From Cryphonectria parasitica EP155 (taxonomy: Eukaryota; Ascomycota; Sordariomycetes; Diaporthales; Cryphonectriaceae), in assembly GCF_011745365.1 (NCBI RefSeq), contig NW_024468916.1:1533630-1597629 (forward strand): a stretch of 64,000 bases of DNA, given 5' to 3'. Below the pieces are notes generated by a model, which was given only the letters and a program-made list of their open reading frames with translations, was not told where the DNA came from and made no database searches. Both the position numbers and the translations under genes were made by a program. This document shows, one piece after another, positions 34,133 to 45,278 of this stretch. Positions within the stretch are counted from its first letter, which is position 1, and each line of letters opens with the position of its first letter.

Positions 34133-36623
34133 TCACTCGTCGGCGAAGCCAAAGACCTTCATATGAAGTTTGCGCAGGTGCTGTCTCTGCTCTCGGAATG
34201 TGGAATAGTTGCCTCCCAGAATGACGCTCAGAATGCTATCGTGGTGTTCGCCTGCCGCAACGCGCACCATTCGCTCTTGTAGAAGTCGGTGAGCCTCGCG
34301 GAAGCACTGTACAATCTGCGCATAGTTGGCTGAACCGCCTGCGATGTCGTTCGCTGGGTTGTTGGGATCGATGATTGAAAGGCGCTTGGGATTCCTGTAT
34401 GTGAGTTCTTGGACTCGATTCTACGCGAAAGAGCGTGACATGTTAGTCCTCTACGGCGACACGAGGAATAGTAAAAGCGTACCTTGTTGACGTAACCTGG
34501 TGGGTTCAAGCGCAGCGCTGTGGTTTCGTAGTTGAATCTATGGCCGTACAGATCAAAGAAATGCATGAGCAGAGCGCCCAGATCGTGCTGCGGTATCATG
34601 TCGCCACTCTGTACCACAGGCATCATTTGAAGCATGCTGACAACCATGCATATGACCGAGAAGCCACCGACACCACCATTCACTGGCTCATTGAGGCCAC
34701 GCATGAGGAGGTATTGCTTGATCACCGTGACAAGGATCGGCATAGCCGGCCACTGCTCTCTCCACGCTTTGAACGTGTCGATGGCGATGAGACCACTGTT
34801 GTTCTCAAAAGAGATGTCGATCTTGAGACCGGTCGTGTTGTCGACGTATTTGATCAGAGGAACCCTCGCCTTGAGAACCGGTTCGATATGCTTGTTGACC
34901 GCCAAGGGACTCTTCCGGAAAACCCTGGTCAAGGCTCTCAATTGGGTCTCGGTTGGCACCCTTGGAGGACCTCCATTGACGAAAACACGCGAGCAGAAGG
35001 CAAGGTCCATATCTCCAGTGGGTAGATAGAGGCCAGACATGAAGGACCCGAAAGGATACATCTGCCAGCCTTTCCACTCGTTGAAGGCACTCAGATATCG
35101 GTTCAGGTCATCCACAAGCCTACTGCGAAGGCGCTCCTCGAAACTGCATGGCTTGACATGCTCATAGAAATCTCGAACCTCCATGTGGAATCTAAAGACA
35201 CGTCAGTGCTGCCCGACGTGGTGTGTAACGTATCAAGTAGAGGCGCTGCCTACCTGACATTGACAGGGACCTTGGAGCTTGGGGGTTGTACCCAAGGACA
35301 AGAATGCTCGCCCGACTTCGGTCGCCATTCCTTGACCATGGTACCGCCACTAGGTTGTCTCGGCGCAGGCTTCAGCCTAGCATGATCCGGAAGCTTGAGA
35401 ACGTCGTCATGAAAGCGCTTGCGCGAGGCCAAGCCCGACGAGCTTTGTAGATCCCCAGCATTGACCGCCCGTTGCCTGCCATTGGCATTAAGCGGAGGCT
35501 GGGTTGCCTGGGGTGCCACTTGGCTTGCGTGGGACGCGGCAGCAAACTCGGGCCGGGGAGGCAGAGAAGACTTGGAGCTGGGCGCGACGGTAGCCCCTTG
35601 GGCGCTGGCACTGCCACGATTGTAGGTCAGGGGATCAATAAACACATCGTCCGCCTCATTCTTGTCCTCGTCGCCACTGTCGGACTCGCACCGTATGAAG
35701 TCCTCATCGTCAGCAGGAGCAGGAAGCGAGGTCCGAGCATTCGCAGTTGCGTCGACACGAGCCTTGCGGATCAACTGCACCATATCCTTTCGCTTCTTTT
35801 CTGACTCGTCGACAGGAGGCAGTGCAGTATATGGATCAGGGTTGCTCCACTTTGGAACGTCGTCGCCATCACCCGACCGACCTATGGTGGTGCGGGTCCG
35901 TTTGGCACTCGGGCCACCAGTCTCATTATCAGAGTCCGAGATGTCCATATCAGTCTCATCACTGTCCGAGAGCTGGTCGATGGACCTGTATTGGACACCG
36001 TTCTCTGCATCAGCAAAGTCCTCAGCGGGCTGGGCATTGTTATTGTCTTGCAAGATTGCGCGCTCAGCAGGCCTGAAAGGCTTCCAGGGACGTCGTGGCT
36101 CTTGGTAGCCACCGCCACGGCCCCTGAAGCTTCTAGCTCCTGGTCGACGATCGTTGTTGTAGGGACCTCGAGCAGGACCGCGAGGAGCCCCACGAGGACC
36201 ATCTGGGCCTGCAGGGCGGTAGGAATCACCAACGCCTGAAGGTTTGTCACTGCGAAAGGTGAAATCGCTCTGGGGAGGGCGGAATGCATCACCACCGCGG
36301 GAATCTCGATCTCCATTGGAGCCTTGGAATCTCGCTGACGAGTGTGAATTGTAGCCGTCATCACGGCGCGAGGATTGGTAGCGGTCATCGCGATCCTGGC
36401 GACTGAAGCGGTCCTCACGGCCGCGATCACGGCTACGATCACCGTATCTGTCGCTAGAATAGGCATCGTGATGATTCGAGGGCGGGCGCGGGGGAAGGGA
36501 AGAGGATGGAGGGGGAGGTGGTCGGTAGGTGTTGGACGCTTGGGCAGGTGGCGGCGGCGGCGGCGGGAGGCCATAATGCGCCCCGCCTGGCCTTGTGCCT
36601 GGCGGAGGAGGGTAATGCGACAT
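34133..36623 (-). CDS. trf4: non-canonical poly(A) polymerase, Trf4/Cid14 type (TRAMP complex)
   Basis: Adds short A tails to aberrant nuclear RNAs, marking them for the exosome as part of TRAMP. Three exons (36623-35254, 35191-34483, 34420-34133) give 788 aa. The first about 455 residues are a Pro-rich N-terminus, then Arg/Asp/Ser- and Gly/Arg-rich disorder, then an acidic region. The nucleotidyltransferase domain begins near residue 458. Its GSFMSGLYLPTGDMDL motif gives D517 and D519, and LKIDISF gives the third Asp (about D582). The PAP-associated domain follows, with GALLMHFFDLYGHRFNYETTALRLNPPGY. The third exon supplies the RNPKRLSIIDPNNPANDI..GS helical end typical of Trf4/5. All catalytic residues are present. 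The long RGG/RD-rich N-terminus is larger than in yeast Trf4 and may bind RNA. Confidence 0.95.
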
Positions 36624-37750
36624 TTTCTTTTCTTCGAGAAGAGTCGAGGCCTGTATGGTTGTGCAACAGCTGAAAATTCAGCTCGAAGACGACGCTCGCA
36701 ATGGAGTTGTGGCGCGATGGGTGTGGAACGTGGCAGAACAACAGAAGGTCAAAGTAGATCGAAATGGAAAGTTGCGCTGTATTGCGTTTTTGAGCTTGCA
36801 GGGTTGGTCGATAAAAATCGGGCTGACTAACCGAGGACAGCATCGAACGCGCCACAGTTTTGCCCGAGTCCTGTGTATTATGTAATCCTGCAAATGCTAG
36901 CGCTACAGTCAGTGAAGGTGCTCTGGTGCTTCATGATTCACCCAACCCTAGCTACACCCTTGAGGACGCACCACATCCAGGACCGACTCACCCACCAGCC
37001 ATACTGGTGCCCATCTGAAGTACCAGAGCATGTGTTGGTCGTGTTCTAACATCACAGAAATTGAGATGAATGGTAAATGACAGATACCAAGCTGCAGATT
37101 CTTGCTCTTTTGCTTCCCAGTTGTCCGAATAATTAGCCCTAACCAATACCGACCTCCTGCGCGCGTTCCCCATCCTTGTATGCAGATTCATGGATTCTTT
37201 ACTACGTAAAATGAGGGCAGGTAGAAGGTCGACATGGCAAGCGCTTCAATAGGGAATCGGTCTCACCAAAGTCACACTTGTCTGCCGTAGAAACGAAAGA
37301 AGCACATAAGCATGAAGACCGGACAAAATCAAGACGTGGCACGGAACGACATGTGATTTTTTTAGCCCGACCCTCACATTCCTCCGAACGCTCTCTACAA
37401 CTACAAATGTTTTTCTACAGAGTTTGAGAAAAAGATTTAACAGAAAAAAAATTAAAACATTGAAAGAAAAAAACATTTGAAAAAACATCTTAAAAAAATA
37501 TTTAAAAAGGGAGTCAGATTAGCTGTTATAAGTGAAAACTAATCATAGTATCATTCTCATCAATTAAATAACTATGAAAACCTTAAAGAATATTCTCGAT
37601 AAACTCGCTAGATATTGACATCTCTCTTGCTCCCCCTCCCCTAGCTATCTTCTTTTTTTTTCTTCTTCTTTTGTTAAAAAAAGAAAATGACAAGGTTTCC
37701 CCTCTCTCATTCCCTATCAGACAACAAATGCCATCAGCTTCTCTCCCACA
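36624..37750. other. intergenic, trf4 promoter and transporter 3' flank
   Basis: No gene seen. The left part should hold the trf4 promoter. A markedly AT-rich block (about 37420-37600) precedes the transporter 3' end and probably includes its polyadenylation signals. Confidence 0.55.
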
Positions 37751-40293
37751 CTAGACCTGCTTTTCAACCGGTACAGCCTCCTCATGCGCCACCTCCCCCT
37801 GTCCCGGCTGCTGCTCCCGCTTGCTCTCCACTCCCCGCACCCGATCCTCAAACGTGCCGCCCATTTCAGCGCTCTTCCACGCAGGCACCTTGGCCTCGAA
37901 GACATAGTCGATCTCCTCAAGCGATTTTCCAGATGTCTCAGGGTACAGGAGGAAGGCGAAGACGGCCATGAAGGCGCAAAAGGTGCCAAAGATCATGTAC
38001 GTCTTCCACTGGATGTTGGTGAAGGCGCTTGGCACAAAGAGGGCGAGGGCCAGGTTGAAGATCCAGTTGCCTGAGGCCGAAATACCTACGCCCTTGGCAC
38101 GGTACCGGAGGGGGAACACTTCGGAGGCGTAGATCCAGGCAACGGGCGCCCAGGTAAGGCCGTAGACGCCGACGAAGATGTAGCACACTGGAGGTTGGGT
38201 TTCTGTAGTCAGCCTTGGCACGGGGACTGAGGATGCTCCTCTTTTCTTGGACAGAATCAGAGATGGGAGTGAACTTACTGGCGATGATGGCCTTGGCTGC
38301 TTGCGGGTTGGTGAGCTCCCACTTGAGGATCGAGTTGCCGTCGACCGAAGTTACGTGGTGGCCATACGAGGCCATGAGTGCTCCGCTGATAAAGTGCAGA
38401 ATGCAGCAGACGATGGCACCATAGATCAGGAGTGGCCTTCGTCCCATCCTATCGATGAATGGCAGGATCCCGCCTGTGGTAACAAGGAAGATCTAGAGTA
38501 TGGTCAGATCAGGTCAGGTCATGCTGGGTGATGCGCACTGGTTACAATTACTTACAACATATTGGATGATGGCGCTCGTGAGTCCGGCATTCCCACCCTG
38601 TGTATGAGTTAGCCATGAACAATTCATCACTGCATCGAGCAAGTAGGTCACTTGCCTCTCCCGCCATCTGTCCAGAAAAGTTTATAGTTAGCAAATGTTT
38701 CCATCACAGACCAGAATGTTTTCAAGGACAACGTACCTCGAAGATGTACACAATATAGTACAGCATTACGTTCCCGCCCAGAAGCTGCTGCCTATAGATA
38801 AAGGTCAGTCCTCTTTCCTCTCTCCAAGGGCCAACATAAAATAATCCCACGGGAAGCACACTCACCAAACCTGAACGCTGACTCCGCACATGGTTCGATA
38901 CCACGTCTTCCCCGTGAAAAGCCCAAGATACCCGAGATCTGCCGACTCTGCCGCGATCCGGACGGCCTCCCTGACTTCTTCGAGCTCGACCAGGACGACG
39001 GGAGCCTCGCGGTCTCCACCAGCGTGAAGGTTTGCGAGAACGTCGAGGCACTCGTCCCAGCGATCATCTAAACTCAGTATCATGCCGCGTGTCAGATCAT
39101 CATCCAGGCTACACAAAAGCACAGAAAGTTTTCTTTTCTGTCTTCCCCAAAGATGGGTGAAGGAAGGTTTTTACATACGGCTAGCGAGCCAACGAGGAGA
39201 CTCGGGGAAAAAGAACATGGCGATTCCAAGCACAACGCCCGGGACGCCTTGGACACCCCAGGCAATACGGAATGCTGCTGGTCCGGAGACGGAGACGGAG
39301 CAGCCGTAGCTGATGAGGTACACTGCACAGAAAAGAGGCAAAATGTCAACCACCAAAACTCACGGGCAAGATTCTACTTTGAAAGCCAAAATAGAGAGGA
39401 AAGGGCGAGAGTTAGCTTACTAATCAAGATCCCCCATTCAATTGACCCTATGAGATCCTTTCAGCATGAATATTCCTTGCGCCGAGTGCCTATGCGATTC
39501 AGAGACTACTCACACTGCTGGATGCCGACGATCTGGCCACGGGTTTTTGCGGGTGCCAGCTCGGCGAGGTAGACAAGGACCTGGGAAGATGTAATACCGA
39601 CTGTTGGAGGAAGGAGCAGGTGTCAGCAACAACTGCAACAACAACAGACCAGAGGGGGAGAAAAAAGAAGGTTTTTTTTTGGGGGGGGGGGGGGTGGACG
39701 GATGTCCGGTATGGTTTTGCTGTTGTTCCTTACTTGCAAGACCGCTGACGGCTCTTCCGACGCACAGATGGGCGATATTCTGAGAGCTGCACTGGAGGAC
39801 GGCCCCGATCACCCAGATGACTGAGGCAAGCTTGAGGATGCCCCGACGACCGAGGCGATCGCAGAGCCAGCCGGCGCAGATGGAACCGACGAAGCTGCCC
39901 GCGGACATGGATGCCGTGATGCCGCCCTGCTGGAGAGAGCCTGGGTTGTTGAAGTAATCGAGGTACTGGTCGCTACCTGCATGGCAGAAGAGAAAGAAAT
40001 GTGAGTGAAACTGCGCGTCCCGGGGCCGTCACGAGGGAGAGAGTGGGAGAGGGGAGGAGCGTAGATAGTCACTTACCGACCCAGGCCGACATGGAGGAGA
40101 CATCGAAGCCGAAGAGTGCTCCTCCTATGGTGCCGAAGGCGGCGAGTACCTGGACGAAGAAAGCATGTTAGCTACTGGAAGCGGATCACTCGTTGTGATA
40201 TACTGCCCAGCTCTGACAACGGCATGTTTTGGGCAGGATGAGAATGAGGGAACAGGAGAAGGAACGCACATAAATGTTCCAGATTCTATACAT
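37751..40293 (-). CDS. MFS sugar transporter (SP family)
   Basis: Plasma-membrane importer of a hexose or similar polyol. Twelve exons (40293-40270, 40149-40077, 39976-39734, 39600-39514, 39447-39421, 39322-39179, 39067-38866, 38791-38737, 38667-38656, 38597-38556, 38492-38279, 38187-37751) give 519 aa in one frame, the usual length. The rebuilt protein has GGALFGFDVSSMSAW in helix 1, CDRLGRRG after helix 2, FFFPESPRWL before the central loop, QQLLGGN in helix 7, DRMGRRPLL after helix 8 and PETSGKSLEEID at the end. These are the sugar-porter signatures. Exon 9 is only 12 nt (MAGE). It is followed by a donor that reads GCAAGT instead of GT, a GC-AG intron. Skipping the microexon also keeps frame, but homologous transporters as I recall them have MAG..GN here. 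Intron 3 carries a T9G14 tract. Eleven introns is far above the window average. Confidence 0.93.
39681..39694. repeat. G14 homopolymer in transporter intron 3
   Basis: Nine T then fourteen G on the plus strand, inside the 133-nt intron 39601-39733. Confidence 0.9.
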
Positions 40294-42027
40294 GGCTGTG
40301 ATGCTTCAAGATGAGGTAGAGCACCGATAAAGGACCACTCCTTGCTGGGTGAGAACAGTCGAGGCAGAGAGAGGCAACTATTTTTATGATGACCCACGGG
40401 TCAAGGGCTATATATCATCATCGTCCACCCTCACCTCGGGTCTCGGCACCCTTGGCATGTCGCGAAGTATCTCTCACCCCCCTCGTTACTCATTACCAGG
40501 CATCCTTTCTCACGCGCCGGCCGGGCGTTGCATCGACGGTCCGCACCAAGGCTGACCCCCTTGGTGGGTCCTGAAGTTTAGTACAGGAGTAGTGCTCCCA
40601 AGGTTTCTTCTCCTTTGAGCCGCCTGAAGAACGCTGCATATATGGTATGTACTAGGATGACGACTCTTGGCGTGGAGCTGTGCGCATCCGTCGCAGAGGA
40701 CCAGGGGGGCCCGCTACCCCAAGGGGAAGCGGAGGGGGTGATCTGGAGGCCGGGGATGGAGTTGATGGGGCGATATTTGCAGAAGCAGCCCACTGACTCC
40801 ACGACGTCCCAAATGATAGGTCACAAAAAGAGAAAAGAGAAAAGAAGAAAACACACACAGAGAGAGGGGGTAGAAAGATGGTGGTAAAATATATGCATGG
40901 TACAGTACCAGCAGATAAGTCAACTCTTTCAACGTCCGCCTTTCTTGAAGTTGACTCTGGTTGTGGCCCGTCTCCTTGTCTGTATATCACATATTCCTTA
41001 TTTCTCTCCCCCCCTCACTCTTTCCCTCTGTTTCTCCCTCTATTTCTTTCGGCCTCGGACATTAAATTCCATCATGACCACTTGACTGGATGGAGCCTAG
41101 GATCGGCACTTCCTCCAGAATATACAGAGTGCGCTCTTTATTTCATCCTGGGGATCATCCTCCTCTCGGAGGACTCTTCTGGGGTCTCCACACCCAACAA
41201 TGCCGTGGGTGGAGACATAAGACAGAACCAGTTGGGCTCTGTAGGTCCACCCTAGACGTCATTCCAGGCCTGACGAGCTCGTCTCATTGGAGCGCTTACA
41301 ACTGAGCCGTTTGGCCCGCCTGCACCTCTTTGACTGACATGGTGCATACCGCAGTACGCAGTACAGTACACAATCAAAGCTGGATATGTGCTCCAGTACG
41401 TGCTTACTATATGGGAGTGGCGAGCGCGAGGAGTGCCCTTATGAATGGAGCTGCTTTGAAAACCAGCCACTGGACCACGCAGTTCGGTGCCTCCACTTGA
41501 AAGCATCGTATGATACATACCATAGTACATAGATTTAGTACTGTCGTGCTCTGGGACTGATCAGTTTGACGCTGGAATGCTGAGACCGGGGTTCGCCGTG
41601 CTCGTCTTTGTGCTGTTGGACGACGCTGCCAGCCCTTACCCTCGATGTTCACTTGTCACTTAAGCAAACCGGAAGCGTCGATGCGCTTTTGCGCCTCGCC
41701 TTGGAGCAGACACTTACGCGTCACTATGAGCCATTGCATCTCAAGACGTAATTTTGTGAGCTGGAACGAACAGCCTTTTTGAGCGTTCTCGTGCCATTAG
41801 CGGTGTTGAGGAAGAATTGGTAAATGAAAGAGGGTATATGTTGGTGACTATCTCAGGGACTTGTAGATGAGATTCATGCATAGCGTGTGAGTCGCTCCTT
41901 CCCTGCCCACATCCCTCAGAAGAGCACAGTGCGGGTTAGGGTCTCGGGACGACCCGAGACAGGCTAGTGGGCTGGTTGAGGGTTGAGTTTTGCCGTGGCA
42001 GGATCGTCACTCATCAACAAACCTCGC
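40294..42027. other. 1.7-kb intergenic region upstream of the sugar transporter
   Basis: It should contain the transporter promoter at its left end. No gene is supported; frames are short and low in complexity. A CT-rich stretch lies at 40990-41050. Confidence 0.5.
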
Positions 42028-43389
42028 ATGCACTCACGCGCGCACGCTTCCTTGTCACCACAAAATAGCGCTTCCTTCATTCCCAACACCGATTCCCAGG
42101 TCCTCACTTGCGCTGCACATGTTGCTGAGTCACACCAAGAGGCCATGAGTTCCGTGGCGCGGGCGGCACGAGGCGCGGCCGTTGTCATGCGCTGGTGGCC
42201 ATCGACGACCTTCTCAGAACTGAGGCCGGCGGCTCTGGCAACCCGGAAATCAAGCACAAGCTCCTGGTCAGCAGACCAATTCATCGACCAAGCGCTCGAG
42301 TCGCAGGTCCGTCAACAACAGGAAGCGGACAGCGGCACAGCCAAGCTCAGCTCCTCCAAGGCTGCCCAGAAATGGCTCCTGCCGCATTGTACGCAATTAC
42401 AGGCAACGGCGTCACAAGACCGAGAGCCCCTCGTGGATGATGATGGTGATCTAGATGCCATCGACAAGGTGGATAGAAAGGAACAGTTTGATGATCCAGT
42501 GCAGAGCCTGCCAGCAGCCACGCAGCTAGACCATAATCCATTGCATAAGGTCAGGATGGACGGCTTTATCAAACATACGGGAACCAAGAAGAAGCTGTTC
42601 CGAACAGTCAAGTCGGAGGCGATCAAAACCCCACCACAGGAGGAGACCAAGCCTTTGATCAAAAAGTATGTCACAGCCAAGGGATCAGAAGGCGGGCCCG
42701 CACAAGACACCCGGCCCCGCATCGTCTGCTTCCACTCCCTACCCAAGGACATTACCAAGGGAGCCGTGCTCGGCATGATCGCCAGAGCGGCCGACGGGAA
42801 GCATCACATCCCGCACAGCCGCGTGCTGGACGTGAGGGCCGCGCTGCCCGGCGTCATGTACGTCGAGTTCTTCAACCACGTCGCCGCCATCGCGACGCAC
42901 CGCGCGGCAAAGTCCGGCAACATCGTGGTCCCGGGCGGCCGCCCTGGCGCGCCCCTGGTGACGAGCTTGCACCTCCGTCACCGCGTCTCGGACCAGTCTA
43001 CCGGCGCTGGCCTGGAGCAATTTGACACTGAGTCGAGGAAGGAGTACCTAAGCGACGCGTACCGCGTGGTCACGCGGCGCGTCAGCCTGTCCAGCGGATC
43101 CCAAGCTTTGCCCGGCGGTCCTGAAGATACTGTTTGGACACAGGCTCCGTGGCTCACTACACTTCCGACTTCAGACGGGGCAGAGGATTCGGGAAGAGGT
43201 ATGGAAAAGGAGGATCGTCAAGAGGAACAAGCAAGTCGTCACGGTTCTGGGCCGGACCGGCAGCGTTCCAGACATGCAGAGAGGGCGGTCGATGCAAAGT
43301 TGCCTTGGGGAAACCATCGTTCAGAAAAGAGCAAGAGTGTTCCATTTGACGTGGAGGAATGGTTGGAAACCGTATCGCGAAAGTTGTGA
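42028..43389 (+). CDS. hypothetical protein, possible RNA-binding-like C-terminal domain
   Basis: Open frame of 453 codons from the ATG at 42028; a later ATG at 42145 would give 414 aa. The frame is also open slightly upstream to 41983 without an ATG. No signal peptide or membrane helix. Residues about 120-240 are polar, charged and probably disordered. A compact segment near residues 235-325 (RIVCFHSLPKDITKGAVLGMI ... PGVMYVEFFNHVAAIATHRAA) has the alternating beta-alpha rhythm and the YVEFF..AA.AT pattern of an RRM-like fold. I cannot name a family. The C-terminus is charged and low in complexity. The codon bias is weaker than in neighbouring housekeeping genes, consistent with a poorly conserved, low-expressed gene. 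An unseen N-terminal intron is possible. Confidence 0.6.
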   Translation: MHSRAHASLSPQNSASFIPNTDSQVLTCAAHVAESHQEAMSSVARAARGAAVVMRWWPSTTFSELRPAALATRKSSTSSWSADQFIDQALESQVRQQQEADSGTAKLSSSKAAQKWLLPHCTQLQATASQDREPLVDDDGDLDAIDKVDRKEQFDDPVQSLPAATQLDHNPLHKVRMDGFIKHTGTKKKLFRTVKSEAIKTPPQEETKPLIKKYVTAKGSEGGPAQDTRPRIVCFHSLPKDITKGAVLGMIARAADGKHHIPHSRVLDVRAALPGVMYVEFFNHVAAIATHRAAKSGNIVVPGGRPGAPLVTSLHLRHRVSDQSTGAGLEQFDTESRKEYLSDAYRVVTRRVSLSSGSQALPGGPEDTVWTQAPWLTTLPTSDGAEDSGRGMEKEDRQEEQASRHGSGPDRQRSRHAERAVDAKLPWGNHRSEKSKSVPFDVEEWLETVSRKL

Positions 43390-43565
43390 TCTCGGACTAC
43401 ACAGAACGTCAATCTGGATAGAGCCTAGGAACAATGCGGGAAGGCAAAGTCATTCCATTTTTTACTCTTCCGCTTAACTCACAGCCCAGGAGCAAATTAT
43501 GCGTGACCAAACTGCGGACCGGATATTCACTCATTACCAACCACCGTGAACCCCTTGCACATGTA

Positions 43566-44117
43566 TCAGGCACCCTGGGCTGGACCTGCTTCTTCTTCTT
43601 CTTCTTCTTCTTCTTCTTCTTCTCGGCTATCCTCACCCTCCTTTGGGGATGTTCCTCCCTTTTGTGCTCCGTCTTCTTCCTCAGGAGAATTCTGGCTGCT
43701 CTTGTCCCGTGCCTGTTCTTGCGGTTCGGTTGTCGTTGCCTGAGACTTTGTTGCTTCAGACTCTACTGCCTGAGAACCAGCTACCTGAGACGCTGCCACC
43801 TGGGACTCTGCCGCCTGAGTCTCTGCCACCCGAGATTCTGTTGCCTGAGACTCTGCTGTCTCAGACCATGATGCCCGAGACTCTGGTATCCGAAACGCTG
43901 TTACCAGAGAACTCGTTGCCTGGGAACCTGTTGTCTGGGAACCTGTTGTCTGAGACTCTGTTGTCTCCAGCACCCTATTCAGTCGTCCCCAGTAGTTGAT
44001 GTCGGCCCTGCAGTAGTTACACGTGATACAGTTGTGACTGGCTGCCGTGCAACTCACCTCGTGGCTGGTCCAGCGCGGGTCGTTGAGGCAGGGGCAGAAC
44101 ACGATGGCGGAGAGCAT
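43566..44117 (-). CDS. small protein with N-terminal Cys cluster and pentapeptide repeats
   Basis: ATG at 44117, 183 aa, single exon. The first about 45 residues contain Cys pairs and His (CPCLNDPRW, a spaced Cys/His, then CITCNYCRADINYWGR) that look like a zinc-binding fold. The rest is fifteen tandem pentapeptides of the ESQAT type, then a Glu run encoded by a TTC repeat on the plus strand. The plus strand is also open here because a 15-bp repeat cannot create a stop in any frame it leaves open. I favour the minus strand because only it supplies an ATG and a non-repetitive, Cys-patterned N-terminus. Function unknown. Confidence 0.5.
   Translation of the reverse strand: MLSAIVFCPCLNDPRWTSHEVSCTAASHNCITCNYCRADINYWGRLNRVLETTESQTTGSQTTGSQATSSLVTAFRIPESRASWSETAESQATESRVAETQAAESQVAASQVAGSQAVESEATKSQATTTEPQEQARDKSSQNSPEEEDGAQKGGTSPKEGEDSREEEEEEEEEEEAGPAQGA
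43590..43623. repeat. TTC microsatellite (poly-Glu in minus-strand gene)
   Basis: About eleven TTC units; encodes a Glu run near the C-terminus of the minus-strand gene. Confidence 0.9.
43741..43965 (-). repeat. minisatellite of fifteen 15-bp units
   Basis: Exactly fifteen units of 15 bp with consensus TGAGACTCTGTTGCC (plus strand). Units starting at 43921 and 43936 are identical; the others diverge by a few bases. Read on the minus strand each unit encodes a pentapeptide of the type ESQAT. Confidence 0.92.
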
Positions 44118-45278
44118 GGTGGATGGGAGGTATTATCACTGATAATCATGGGGTCTTTGACGATAATTATGTATTTTTCGCCCCTGAACGTCAGGTCAGG
44201 TCGATCAATTCTGCCTTCGTTTTGCGTTCTTTCCTGTTGCTCAGGTGGTAGAGAAGGTGTGCTTGTTTCTTATTTGCCACAGATCCATTCAGTAATTTTG
44301 CTCTTGCTATGCAACAACGGGCGCATTGTGCTGCATGGTATCGATTATGGTATTTGTATTTATATTACTTCTCTCTGTGCTTTTTCGTCACCATGTCGGA
44401 GTCACCCATAAGCACTCCACACCTGCATAAGTTTTGTTTGCTTGGATGTTTGCCAGCATGTGACAAGGTGTGATGGTCTTCTGAGGCCACTTGTGGACAG
44501 TCACGTTGTCATGCTACCGTAATCACTGGCTTACTGATTGGTTCTCTTCCCTAGGCTCAACTGAAAAGTCGCAACATGAACAAGAGTAGTAATACTGGTC
44601 ACTGGTCTCAACATGATTCGACTTGCAGCAGCCAGTCTGAGTGGAGAGCATCTATTGCCGGATGAGCGATGGAAAAGTCCTCAGTCAGAGCCACAAACCA
44701 GCGTCTCTCTGGGGCTTTGAACACGAAGGACTGAGACACGGACGCTGCGAGGTTTCTGTTGTGGGCATGGAGCATGAACTTGCGGCCAGCAACTCTCATA
44801 GGCATATTGATCAATTACCAAAGTGATTGTTATTATGCGAAAGCATGTGATCAATGAATGTAACTCCCTGACCACAATTGGCAGTCTAGGACTTGCTCAC
44901 CTTCCTAGAATAGACAGGCACTCAGAACTACACTTGCCTACCTTGATGGTAGATCTTCTCCGGCTGTGCTTTAGACCACGTCGCCTATTGTATGTGATAG
45001 GAAATCAGAAGAGTGGTGCTAGTATCAACACAGTCATGACTTATCGAGTCTATTGCCGTGTGCAAGGGTGCGTTGACATGGGGTTGAGATCCTCCGGCTA
45101 ATTGATCCATACGCACCTTTTCTTATCGTGGCCTCAAACCCGTAACATTGTCTTCTTCATTCATGTGCAACACATTGAGTTGGCAAGCCAAAGTACTATC
45201 GTGCCATCTAGAGAAGACATCAATCATCATCAATCATCATCAATCCATTCCAGCTGCGGATGATTAGACAACTCCAAG
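44118..45278. other. intergenic before the amidohydrolase gene
   Basis: No gene supported. A short AATCATCATC repeat (about three copies, 45220-45245) lies just upstream of the amidohydrolase start. Confidence 0.5.

Noticed and set aside
33532..34152. 206-codon minus-strand frame downstream of trf4
   Set aside because: It has no ATG start, overlaps the end of trf4 and has no recognisable domain.
43434..43999. Plus-strand Leu/Cys- or Pro/Glu-rich repeat proteins over the minisatellite
   Set aside because: A 15-bp repeat opens several frames at once. The plus-strand frames lack a convincing non-repetitive part, whereas the minus strand has one.
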